NCBI GenBank assembly: GCA_016934675.1
Contig: JAFGSJ010000010.1
Coordinates: 1-45,369 of the forward strand
Length of the DNA: 45,369 bases
Direction of reading: 5' to 3'
Source: a bacterium
Lineage (GTDB): Bacteria > CSSED10-310 > JAFGSJ01
This document shows, in pieces, positions 23,641-31,629 of this stretch. Numbering within the stretch: the first letter of the stretch is position 1; the number at the start of each line of letters is the position of its first letter. The notes under the pieces are model-generated. The model did no database searches. It was given only the letters and a program-made list of their open reading frames with translations, and had not been told where the DNA came from. The position numbers and the translations under genes were made by a program.

Positions 23641-23682
23641 CTCGCTGCTCCTCTTTCTGGTTTTTGATAGATTCTAGCGCAT

Positions 23683-23711
23683 AGTATACACTATTTGCCT
23701 GAAAATGCAAA
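23683..23711 (-). promoter_or_regulatory. Promoter of the zinc-ribbon/FHA gene
   Basis: On the minus strand, TTTGCA (23706-23711) is followed after 17 bases by TATACT (23683-23688). The start codon lies about 43 bases further on. It is back to back with the plus-strand promoter at 23753. Confidence 0.5.
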
Positions 23712-23752
23712 AGCTGGAGCAGTCAGGATGGGGCAGTCCAAAATGAAAACAC

Positions 23753-23781
23753 TTGCTAATTCATGACTTTGTTTTTATAAT
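23753..23781 (+). promoter_or_regulatory. Promoter of the cheW-HEAT-cheR-cheB operon
   Basis: TTGCTA (23753-23758), a 17-base spacer and a perfect TATAAT (23776-23781). The start of cheW is about 90 bases downstream. Its -35 is 41 bases from the -35 of the divergent promoter, close enough for a shared regulator. Confidence 0.6.
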
Positions 23782-23870
23782 AGGAATATGCAGACTGAAG
23801 TTTCAGGCACGTAAGATGGGAATGGGATTGCGGCGGGATTTAATCAGCAGGGTGAAAAGAGCAGGTTATC

Positions 23871-24407
23871 ATGAAAAAGACCGGTGAGCCGACTGAAATC
23901 ATCATAGACGATATCGATGAATCGAGCGATCAGGGGAATGATTTGGTTGAACCTGATCTTGAAGTGTTGATTTTTCAGCTTGGCAGTGAGTATTTTGCTC
24001 TTGATATCAGTCATATTGAGGAAATACGGATACCGGCGACCGTGACTCCCATTCCAAGGGCCAAACCGTTTGTATTAGGTATTATCACCTTGCGTGGCAT
24101 ACTTTTCCCGGTGATTGATCTGGGTCTTTTTTTCGCAATGAAAGCGGTCGAAAGAACGGTTGATTCGCGGATTATCGTGTTTGATCGGCATGATGAAATG
24201 ATTGGTTTTCTGGTCGATCAGGTTATTGGCGTCAGGCGGATGTTCCGTGAGAAGATCAGGTCGATTAACGAGGCGACTAATATTGATCGCGAATTTTACG
24301 GTGGTGTTTTTGATTTCAATGATACCTTTTGTGCCTATCTTGATTTAGACAAAATTCTCGAGAGTCCACATTTGGAGAAATTTTATCGTGAAAGGGAACA
24401 GGCGTGA
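23871..24407 (+). CDS. cheW: CheW-like chemosensory coupling protein
   Basis: A 178-residue protein with an acidic N-terminal tail of about 30 residues and one CheW domain: VLIFQLGSEYFALDISHIEEI, then IPRAKPFVLGIITLRGILFPVIDLG, then IGFLVDQVIGVRRM and YGGVFDFNDTFCAYLDLDKIL. CheW links receptors to the kinase CheA at the inner membrane. Its stop overlaps the HEAT gene start (GTGA), so translation is probably coupled. No CheA or receptor gene is in the window, so this protein must join a kinase encoded elsewhere or serve an alternative function. It leads the chemosensory operon. Confidence 0.9.
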   Translation: MKKTGEPTEIIIDDIDESSDQGNDLVEPDLEVLIFQLGSEYFALDISHIEEIRIPATVTPIPRAKPFVLGIITLRGILFPVIDLGLFFAMKAVERTVDSRIIVFDRHDEMIGFLVDQVIGVRRMFREKIRSINEATNIDREFYGGVFDFNDTFCAYLDLDKILESPHLEKFYREREQA

Positions 24408-26608
24408 TTACGAAGGAAGAATTAATCCAATTATTGCACCATCCTGATACCGATCGCCGTCACAGTGCCTTGCAATTGTTAAGCAGTGTTGGTGAAGAGT
24501 GGGTTTACGAGCATATTATGGTCATGTTAGGTGACCCTGATTGGCGAATTCGGAAGGCGACTATTGAGATACTGGTCCATCATCATACTCCTGAGATCAT
24601 CAAGAAAATCATTCCCGGTTTACGGGATGATGACAACGCCGGTAGGAGGAATGCGGCTCTGGACGCTTTGATACAGATTGGGCCGGCGGCGGTGGAGCAT
24701 CTTCGACTCTTGATTGAAGACCAGGACCAGGATGTTCGCAAGTTTGTGGTGGACATATTGGGCGAAATTGGGGGACGGCAGACCGTGCCTGTGCTCATTT
24801 CGTTTCTGGAAGACGAAGATGAAAATGTTCGGACTGCGGCTGTGGAATATCTGGGTAAAAGCCATGATTATCGGGCGATTGGACCGCTTCTCAACCTTTT
24901 AAAGGGTGATAATTTCTGGTTGACTTATGCGATAATCATTGCCTTAGGTGAGATTCGTAACCCGAGAACCATACCTGCATTGATCAATATGTTGGATGAT
25001 GAAGCCCTGACTATTTCAGTGCTTATGGCCCTCGGTTCGATCCCGACAACAGGTGCTGTTATTGCACTTTTCCCTTTTATATCACATACCAAGGAAAATA
25101 TCGGTCGGGTCGCGCTCAAATCACTTGTCAGTATCGGTGAGAATGCGCACAAGGCATTTTTTCTGGATGCAGAACAGCGGTGTCTTGTTCCCGAGCTTTT
25201 TAAAAACAATAAAACGGACGAACTGGTTGAAATCTTGACCGGTTATCTTGATGTTAACGATTTTGTGCTGAAGCGAGTAGCTATTGTCGCACTGGGTTGG
25301 ATGCACGCTTACGAAGCCAGAGACAAGCTGCTTGTTTGTCTGCGTGATAACCGTTTGGTCTCCGAGACATCCGAGGCGTTTAAAGCCATGGGTGATCACG
25401 TCATTCCTTTTCTGATTGACAATATCGAGGATGAGGATGAGCGAATTCGGGTTGCGATAGTAACTATTATTGGTTCTTTTCGTGCGTTAGCTGCTGAAAA
25501 ATCGCTGATACGGCGACTATCCGATGAGATCGGTCACGTTCGAGCAGCGGCAGCTTTGGCTCTCAAGGAGTTGGGCAGCGAGAAAGCCATTCCCGCCCTG
25601 ATCAAACTCCTCAGCGATGATTTCCCCGATGTTCGTGAGGCGGCTATCTCCGCTTTGATTCGGATCAATAGTCCCAAGGTCCTGGCAGCGATCACTCCCA
25701 TGATCGATGATCTGGAGTCTCTGTGCAAGGAATCGGCTGTCAAGGTTTTCTGCGCAATTACTGGTCTGGACAAGCTTGACACACTCCTTTTTTTGATGAA
25801 GGATGCCAATTCCACCATTCGTAAGACCGTGATCCAAAAGCTTGGGACCATATCGGGTGACGATGTATTGGAGCCCCTTCTCTTGGCTTTGACCGATGAG
25901 CATCCTGATGTCAGAGTTGCGGCTGCGCAGGCTTTATGCAAATACGACGCAGAAAACGTTTTTCAAGCATTGAGCCGGGCCAGCCTCGATAAAAACATCT
26001 GGGTTTCCTCGGCGGCGATTCATGCTCTTGGCTTTTTACATCATGATCATGTCGTCGCTCTACTGATCGATAAACTCGAAGATAAACGTTCAATCGTTCA
26101 AATTACGGCCATCCAGGCACTGGCCCGTCAAAAAAACGAGCGGGTCATCGAAATAGTCAAGACATTGTTTCACGATAATGATGTTGATCTCGAAGTGAGA
26201 AGGACCACTGCCACTATTTTAGGTGAGTTTGGTGATCCTGAACTGGTGCCTGTGTTGTTATCTGCTCTTTCGGAAAAGGATTGGAATTTCAGATATTCGA
26301 TCATCAAAGCCTTAGCGTGTTTTGAGCATCCAGATATTACGGAGCCGGTCCTGACTCTCGCCACAAACACCCGCGAGACGACCTTATTACGCTTGGGAGC
26401 AATCGAGGTTTTTCTGAAAAACCACTCGGACAAAATTGTACTCGAATTGATCAATCTTTTGCAGGACCAGGACGTAAAAGTCGTTGAAACTGCTTTTTCT
26501 GTTCTCCAAACTATAAAAGGTCAGTACGAGCCACTCATTGACGCTACAAAATCGGAGCCGGAACAACAGTATAACTGGCTCCTGGATTTTGTCGGTTCCG
26601 ATGGATAA
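24404..26608 (+). CDS. Large HEAT-repeat protein of the chemosensory operon
   Basis: A 734-residue protein built almost wholly of HEAT/PBS-lyase-type repeats of about 31 residues, roughly 20 units. Typical units read VRKFVVDILGEIGGRQTVPVLISFL, VRAAAALALKELGSEKAIPALIKLL and VRVAAAQALCKYDAENVFQAL. There is no signal peptide or membrane helix. Such solenoids bind proteins and act as scaffolds. GTG 24404 overlaps cheW by 4 bases, and the 3' end overlaps cheR by 8 bases, so stoichiometric production with the Che proteins is likely. HEAT proteins are known in some non-motility chemosensory clusters, so a scaffold or output role is a reasonable inference. Confidence 0.9.
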   Translation: MITKEELIQLLHHPDTDRRHSALQLLSSVGEEWVYEHIMVMLGDPDWRIRKATIEILVHHHTPEIIKKIIPGLRDDDNAGRRNAALDALIQIGPAAVEHLRLLIEDQDQDVRKFVVDILGEIGGRQTVPVLISFLEDEDENVRTAAVEYLGKSHDYRAIGPLLNLLKGDNFWLTYAIIIALGEIRNPRTIPALINMLDDEALTISVLMALGSIPTTGAVIALFPFISHTKENIGRVALKSLVSIGENAHKAFFLDAEQRCLVPELFKNNKTDELVEILTGYLDVNDFVLKRVAIVALGWMHAYEARDKLLVCLRDNRLVSETSEAFKAMGDHVIPFLIDNIEDEDERIRVAIVTIIGSFRALAAEKSLIRRLSDEIGHVRAAAALALKELGSEKAIPALIKLLSDDFPDVREAAISALIRINSPKVLAAITPMIDDLESLCKESAVKVFCAITGLDKLDTLLFLMKDANSTIRKTVIQKLGTISGDDVLEPLLLALTDEHPDVRVAAAQALCKYDAENVFQALSRASLDKNIWVSSAAIHALGFLHHDHVVALLIDKLEDKRSIVQITAIQALARQKNERVIEIVKTLFHDNDVDLEVRRTTATILGEFGDPELVPVLLSALSEKDWNFRYSIIKALACFEHPDITEPVLTLATNTRETTLLRLGAIEVFLKNHSDKIVLELINLLQDQDVKVVETAFSVLQTIKGQYEPLIDATKSEPEQQYNWLLDFVGSDG

Positions 26609-27479
26609 TATGTTCCCGAGCGAGGATAGCATTCCCATTAACGAGTCGTCCTTTCGTCTTCTCAGGGACTTGATTTATGAATATTGCGGTATTTATTTCG
26701 ACGATACTTCACAATACTTGTTGCAGCGCAGATTGAGCCGTCGCGTTCGAAGTAAACAGTTGAATTCTTTTCAGGATTACTATTATCTTCTTAAATACGA
26801 CCCTGGTCGTGAAGAAGAACTGAACGAAGTGATCGATGTTTTGACAACGAATGAGACCTACTTCTTTCGTGAATCGAACCAACTCAAAGCATTTACTGAT
26901 GAAATCCTTCCTGAACTTGTCGAGCGTAAAACGAATGAAATTTCACCCTCGTTGCGGATATGGTCAGCGGGTTGTTCGACTGGTGAAGAACCCTATTCGA
27001 TTGCAATTTTACTGCTCGAAGCCAGGATTCCCTCCCATTTTGAGATCGAAATTTTTGCTTCAGACATCAGTCAGAGGGTCCTCAAAGTTGCCCGTAATGG
27101 ATTGTATACAAAGTCTTCCTTTCGAGCGACTGCACCCAAATATATTCAACGCTATTTCAACAGACTGGAAAAGCACTTTCAAGTCGTTCATGATGTGAAA
27201 AAGCTGGTCAATTTTGGCCAATTGAACCTGTTAGATGAAGGCAAGCTGGTTTTTGTCAAAAAGATGGATGTCATTTTCTGTCGTAATGTCATCATCTATT
27301 TTGATGCTCAGGCAAAAAGAAGGGTGATCGATAACCTTTTCAATCGATTGAAGCCTGGTGGTTTTTTGTTACTGGGACATTCGGAATCGCTCATAAATAT
27401 TTCAACCCAGTTCAATCTGCGTCACTTTGTCAATGATATGGTATACCAGAAGTCAGTACAGGAGCTTGATTTTATATGA
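26601..27479 (+). CDS. cheR: CheR chemoreceptor methyltransferase
   Basis: A 292-residue protein with the helical CheR N-domain (SSFRLLRDLIYEYCGIYFDD) and the SAM-dependent methyltransferase domain. Signatures are LTTNETYFFRE (81-91), the SAM loop WSAGCSTGEEPYSIA (121-135), FASDIS and DVIFCRNVIIYFD. It methylates glutamates on chemoreceptors using SAM. I take ATG 26601, which overlaps the HEAT gene by 8 bases; ATG 26610 is a near alternative. The C-terminus lacks a recognisable tether or TPR domain. It is followed by cheB with an ATGA overlap. Confidence 0.93.
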   Translation: MDNMFPSEDSIPINESSFRLLRDLIYEYCGIYFDDTSQYLLQRRLSRRVRSKQLNSFQDYYYLLKYDPGREEELNEVIDVLTTNETYFFRESNQLKAFTDEILPELVERKTNEISPSLRIWSAGCSTGEEPYSIAILLLEARIPSHFEIEIFASDISQRVLKVARNGLYTKSSFRATAPKYIQRYFNRLEKHFQVVHDVKKLVNFGQLNLLDEGKLVFVKKMDVIFCRNVIIYFDAQAKRRVIDNLFNRLKPGGFLLLGHSESLINISTQFNLRHFVNDMVYQKSVQELDFI

Positions 27480-28516
27480 AACAGACAAGCGTTTTAGTGG
27501 TCGATGATCTTGAATTGACCCGCCGCAATTTGGTCAAGATTCTCTCTGTTTCCCCGTTTATCGAGGTGGTCGGGACAGCAGTCAATGGCAATGATGCCAT
27601 AAGAAAGGTAATGGCCCTGTCACCTGATGTGATCACTCTTGATCTGGAAATGCCTGTCATGGACGGCTTTACATTCTTACGCTGGTTAATGAAAAACAAT
27701 CCCCGACCGGTCTTGATCATCAGTTCGAATGACAGTAACCAGATTGTCTTTAAGGCCCTCGATCTGGGCGCGGTTGATTTTCTGGTTAAACCAGTCCCGA
27801 CAGATCAGGACCAGGTCCATGTCTTCCGGAAACTCCTCATCTCGAGAATAAAAAAAATCGCGAGACTTTCTTCTGACACCATTGCCTCGAGGGTCAATTT
27901 TTTTCATGAAACCACGAATTTAAAGGCGCATATAGTCGAAAAGAAGGGCAGAATTGATTGCATCGTCATCGGAGCATCGACCGGCGGACCACCGGCCATC
28001 CACTATATTATTGCTTCGCTCCCGTCAACTTTTGCGACAAGCATCGTCATTGTCCAACATATGCCGAAGGGTTTTACCCGACCCTTTGCCGAGAGACTCG
28101 CCCGCATGACGAAAATACCCGTTCAGGAAGCCGAACACGGTTCGGAAATCCATGAAAGCGGTATTACCATTGCACCCGGTGGCTATCATCTTATTCCTCA
28201 ACAGTCCGGAACGGCAACGTTTTGTTCGATCGAACCCAAGCATGATCAAGACCGATATGTGCCCTCGATCGACCGCTTTATGGTTGCCGCTGCTGAAATA
28301 TATAAATCCAGAATCATGGGTGTACTCCTGACCGGCATGGGCAATGATGGTTCTCTCGGCTTCGAGGCTATCAAAAAGGCAGGTGGGATTACCATAGCGG
28401 AATCTGAAACGTCCGCCTTGGTCTATGGTATGCCCAAAGCTGTCATTAGAAACAACCTGGCTGATTATATCGTCCCTCTTACCGAAATACCCGAAAAAAT
28501 CCTCGCCTTATGCTAA
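27476..28516 (+). CDS. cheB: CheB protein-glutamate methylesterase/response regulator
   Basis: A 346-residue CheB. The receiver domain holds Asp-10/Asp-11, phosphoacceptor Asp-56 (ITLDLEMPVMDG) and Lys-105. The methylesterase domain has the triad Ser-168 (GASTGGP), His-195 (VQHMP) and Asp-291 (TGMGNDG). It removes methyl groups from receptors, or deamidates them, when phosphorylated by CheA. Length and residues are intact, so it should be active. It overlaps cheR by ATGA and ends the operon. The retained receiver shows that a CheA kinase, absent here, should be present elsewhere. Confidence 0.95.
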   Translation: MKQTSVLVVDDLELTRRNLVKILSVSPFIEVVGTAVNGNDAIRKVMALSPDVITLDLEMPVMDGFTFLRWLMKNNPRPVLIISSNDSNQIVFKALDLGAVDFLVKPVPTDQDQVHVFRKLLISRIKKIARLSSDTIASRVNFFHETTNLKAHIVEKKGRIDCIVIGASTGGPPAIHYIIASLPSTFATSIVIVQHMPKGFTRPFAERLARMTKIPVQEAEHGSEIHESGITIAPGGYHLIPQQSGTATFCSIEPKHDQDRYVPSIDRFMVAAAEIYKSRIMGVLLTGMGNDGSLGFEAIKKAGGITIAESETSALVYGMPKAVIRNNLADYIVPLTEIPEKILALC

Positions 28517-28522
28517 TTATTC

Positions 28523-28546
28523 ATCTAATTGATCCGATTAGATTTT
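28523..28546 (+). terminator. Weak terminator after cheB
   Basis: An AT-rich 7-bp stem (ATCTAAT 28523-28529 with ATTAGAT 28537-28543), a 7-nt loop and a short T run. It starts a few bases after the cheB stop. The stem is weak, so the call is tentative. Confidence 0.35.
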
Positions 28547-28691
28547 CCTGCCAAGGTGTCTTTTAAATTCGATGACTGCTTTTTTATGACGCGATTCCCC
28601 AAAATGGTCATATAATCTGCACAAATCAGAAAAACGAACATCCTTACTCAGACAGGATTTGAATCGAATGGGCCTAGTACCTGACAGGGCT

Positions 28692-30080
28692 TTATTTCAG
28701 GCGGTTGAAGAGTGCTCTCCAGGATTGGAGTTTGTAATGAGTGACGATCAAGCTGACCAGAAAAAACCCCTTCAGGCTTTTCAGGAAAGAGAAACGACCT
28801 AATCTTAACCGACGGAGCAAAGCCGGGGGATAGATATAACTCAGCCAATAGAGATTGGCGATCGCATTGAAGAAAGAGGACAGCGGCAATCGGGTGGGCA
28901 AGACGGGATAGTCGATATTGAATTTGGCCAGGTCGTTTGTGGTCAATTCATGACGGCGCTGGGTATAGAGAATGGTCCCGGGCAGTGGTGTCAAGATCGA
29001 GAGTTGGACCAGGGTTAGCTTTGATTTATTGATAAAACGGCCGAGTTGCCTGAAATCGTTACGGTCGTAATCGGTATCGATAATGAACTCGCCCAGTGAT
29101 TGAATCCCGAGATCGTTCAAAATACTGGCTGCCTTCAAGCCCAGTTCAGGGTGAGAATGTTTTTGCCAGCGTTCGAGTTCATTATCCCTGAAACCATCCA
29201 GGCCGAGAGCGACCATGGTCAAACCGACATTTTTCCAGGCTTCAACCAGTTCGTGATGCCTGACGATCGTATCCGGTCTCGATTGAATAAAATAGCGTTT
29301 GCGGATGCCTTTCTGTTCGAGTCGTCGGGCGATCTCGAAGCCCCGTTTCGGTTGAAACAGGAAATTATCATCCACGATAATGATATTGTCACCCGAAATC
29401 GATTCGATTTCACGGACCACGGCCGGGGCCGGACTCGCGTAATATTTTCCACCGTAATATGTCCAGACGTTACAGAAGACACATTTAAAAGGACAGCCAT
29501 CCGATGTTTTCAATGAATAGCAGCGGTCCATCAAGCCGAGATTATAACGGGCCCGGTAACGTTCGACCAGGTTACGGGCTGGTAGAATTGTGTCTGTTTG
29601 TTCCCAAATCAACTCGTTTGGTTCTGGTATATAGGAATAATTGTTCAGATCGATACAACGATTAGTGGACACAGGACACTTGTTATGTTCGAGTGTTTCA
29701 ATAAGTTTTTTAAACTGGAATTCTCCTCGCCCTCTGATCAGAAAGTCAAAACGGGAGTCACGAAATGTATCGGGAAACATGGTCGCGTGGAACCCCCCGA
29801 TAACAGTAACAATCTCGGGCGAGAGGGTCTTGATGGTATTGGCAATGGCTAAGACTTCGGGCACTTCCATCGTATAAGCGGTTAGACCGACCAGGTCTGG
29901 TTTGAAACGTATGATTTCCGAGGTCAGATCACCTTCTATTTTCAGGTCAACGATACGAACATCATGATTTTGGAGTAGTGGTGCGGCAATCAATTCGAGT
30001 GCCAGAGGTTCCATGCAGATTGTCCCGCTGACACCCTTTGAGACTCGTGGTATTGAGGGTTGAATTAAAAGTATTTTCAC
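28692..30080 (-). CDS. B12-binding-domain radical SAM enzyme
   Basis: A 462-residue protein with an N-terminal cobalamin-binding-like Rossmann domain (PLALELIAAPLLQNHDVRIVDLK, DLVGLTAYTMEV, TVIGGFHAT), without the classical DxHxxG motif. A radical SAM barrel follows, with cluster cysteines Cys-196, Cys-200 and Cys-203 in DGCPFKCVFC and VDDNFLF after it. The C-terminal 60 residues are basic and hydrophobic (LRRLRLGRFSFLKSLKGFF) and may associate with the membrane. This architecture covers hopanoid and lipid-tailoring enzymes, methyltransferases and ring-forming enzymes; the substrate is unknown. GTG 30080 follows GGGGGAT. It lies 42 bases behind the PHP gene and is probably co-transcribed with it. 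Confidence 0.87.
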   Translation of the reverse strand: MKILLIQPSIPRVSKGVSGTICMEPLALELIAAPLLQNHDVRIVDLKIEGDLTSEIIRFKPDLVGLTAYTMEVPEVLAIANTIKTLSPEIVTVIGGFHATMFPDTFRDSRFDFLIRGRGEFQFKKLIETLEHNKCPVSTNRCIDLNNYSYIPEPNELIWEQTDTILPARNLVERYRARYNLGLMDRCYSLKTSDGCPFKCVFCNVWTYYGGKYYASPAPAVVREIESISGDNIIIVDDNFLFQPKRGFEIARRLEQKGIRKRYFIQSRPDTIVRHHELVEAWKNVGLTMVALGLDGFRDNELERWQKHSHPELGLKAASILNDLGIQSLGEFIIDTDYDRNDFRQLGRFINKSKLTLVQLSILTPLPGTILYTQRRHELTTNDLAKFNIDYPVLPTRLPLSSFFNAIANLYWLSYIYPPALLRRLRLGRFSFLKSLKGFFLVSLIVTHYKLQSWRALFNRLK

Positions 30081-30122
30081 AGATCATCCCCCGTATCGCA
30101 TAATGCCAAGGTATCATATTGG

Positions 30123-31376
30123 TCAGACATAATCCACCCAGATGGGGCTGGACCAGGCCCTGTGGCCATCTTGCAGGGTCAGACGCAGATAATAGTAACA
30201 GGTACCTGGCTCGGATGCGGCATCTTTCAAGGCAAGACTGGTCGACAGATCATTCGGGTTCTCGCTATAGAATACCAGCCCGTTCTTGACAATTTCCAAG
30301 AGCTCGATCGGTGCAGGAGCTTCAACCCAAACTGCAATAGTTTGTGCAGAATGAGTTGAAAACTGCTCACCCATGAAATGGTCGCCGATTCTGAAATCGA
30401 GGAAAAGACGAACACCGGTCGTGGCGAAGGTACGCCGGGCGAGAAGGGCTGCCCAAATTTTAGGACGGGTCAGGTTCTCGGCATATATGCCGGTCAGACC
30501 ACTCTGATATTTCAGGACCAGACGATGGGTCAAGAGTTCCATGGATTTCTCCGAACCCGGTTTCGAGCAATGGGTATCGGAACAACCGATAAAACCGAGT
30601 CGGTGTCCGGCATTCAAGGCATCAATGACTGATTTACCGGGCGTCGAACTTATTTTGTAAGGGACTGGTGGCGATCCGGGAAACTCGCATGAACCGTGTT
30701 TTGAATAAATCTCGACCAAGGGTTGGAGCACATTGTTTTGGTAGGACCAATCCGTTGTGACCTGAAAGGAGAGTGTATGATGCGGAATGGTCAGGGCTTG
30801 ATACTGGTCCAGGAACTGCCAGAGTGCGTGCGGGTTAGCCTCATCCGTGCGCGCCCGGACCATGATCGTTTCCGGGACTTCGGTTGAACCGAACAACACC
30901 ACTTTGTGACCAAAGTGAGATGTCCATTCATAGGCGATAAAAGTGACAAATACCCCGGGTTGATAATATTCAGCGGCTTTGTCCCGGATAATACGCCATT
31001 TGGCAGGGGTCATCGAGTAATCGTGATCGGTTAGAGCAACAAAATCAAGCTTGCGACTGGTCCGGGCATAATCATAATATTCGTCAGGTGAGCCAACTGC
31101 TTCGGTCGATAAGGAGCTGTGTCCATGGAGATCGCCCCAATACAAGTTGAATTGTTGATCTGATCGCATCAGACCATAGAGTTTCCCCTTGTCTCGATGA
31201 CTGACCGGAATATCTGGTGGAAAAATCTTATCAATTGCTTTCTTGAGAAAGTGTTTCCCGATGATTTTGATAGAATCAGGCAGATTACCGCGTGTCAAGA
31301 CTGAGTATCCTTCGGCTGTATGGGTACCAAAAAATGTATTTACTTCATTGAGAACCACTATAGACCGCCACAACAC
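30123..31376 (-). CDS. PHP/DUF3604-type metal-dependent hydrolase
   Basis: A protein of about 417 residues with the metal-binding signatures of the DUF3604/PHP superfamily: WGDLHGHSSLS (His-84, His-86), ALTDHD (Asp-117, His-118, Asp-119), YEWTS (Glu-150), IPHH (His-199, His-200) and CSDTHC (Asp-267, His-269). The C-terminal 100 residues are beta-rich. PHP enzymes are phosphoesterases or amidohydrolases; no substrate can be named. The start is uncertain: an in-frame stop lies two codons upstream of GTG 31376, no good ribosome site is seen, and no ATG occurs before residue 70. There is no signal peptide. It is probably co-transcribed with the downstream radical SAM gene. Confidence 0.78.
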   Translation of the reverse strand: MLWRSIVVLNEVNTFFGTHTAEGYSVLTRGNLPDSIKIIGKHFLKKAIDKIFPPDIPVSHRDKGKLYGLMRSDQQFNLYWGDLHGHSSLSTEAVGSPDEYYDYARTSRKLDFVALTDHDYSMTPAKWRIIRDKAAEYYQPGVFVTFIAYEWTSHFGHKVVLFGSTEVPETIMVRARTDEANPHALWQFLDQYQALTIPHHTLSFQVTTDWSYQNNVLQPLVEIYSKHGSCEFPGSPPVPYKISSTPGKSVIDALNAGHRLGFIGCSDTHCSKPGSEKSMELLTHRLVLKYQSGLTGIYAENLTRPKIWAALLARRTFATTGVRLFLDFRIGDHFMGEQFSTHSAQTIAVWVEAPAPIELLEIVKNGLVFYSENPNDLSTSLALKDAASEPGTCYYYLRLTLQDGHRAWSSPIWVDYV

Positions 31377-31412
31377 GAGTCACAAGTCCAGGCTATTCGG
31401 AAGTACATGAAA

Positions 31413-31617
31413 GAGCAGTAGCGAGCAGCGAGCAGTTTCAATTTCACAGGCGTAGGGATGAGTAGATAATAATGAGACGCTGCATATACCGGTTTTTTTT
31501 CTGTGAGGAGTTTTTCTATTCAGCATTAATAGTCCGCACAATAGGACTTGACCTGACATATTAGCGAGCTATGGCAGGGCCGGAGGCATGTTCATTACAA
31601 TCTCACGAGGAGTTTTT
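31413..31617. other. Intergenic region with short direct repeats
   Basis: This gap between the PHP and aminomutase genes holds three close GAGCAG units (31413-31435) and two copies of GAGGAGTTTTT (31505-31515 and 31607-31617) about 100 bases apart. I see no gene, RNA or convincing promoter in it. Confidence 0.45.
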
Positions 31618-31629
31618 GATAGTATTGGA

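Noticed and set aside
28600..28691. A minus-strand stretch resembling a tRNA T-arm (GATTCAAATCCTGTC)
   Set aside because: No matching acceptor 5' arm, D-arm or anticodon stem lies at the proper distance upstream; the region where they would be is the end of the radical SAM gene.
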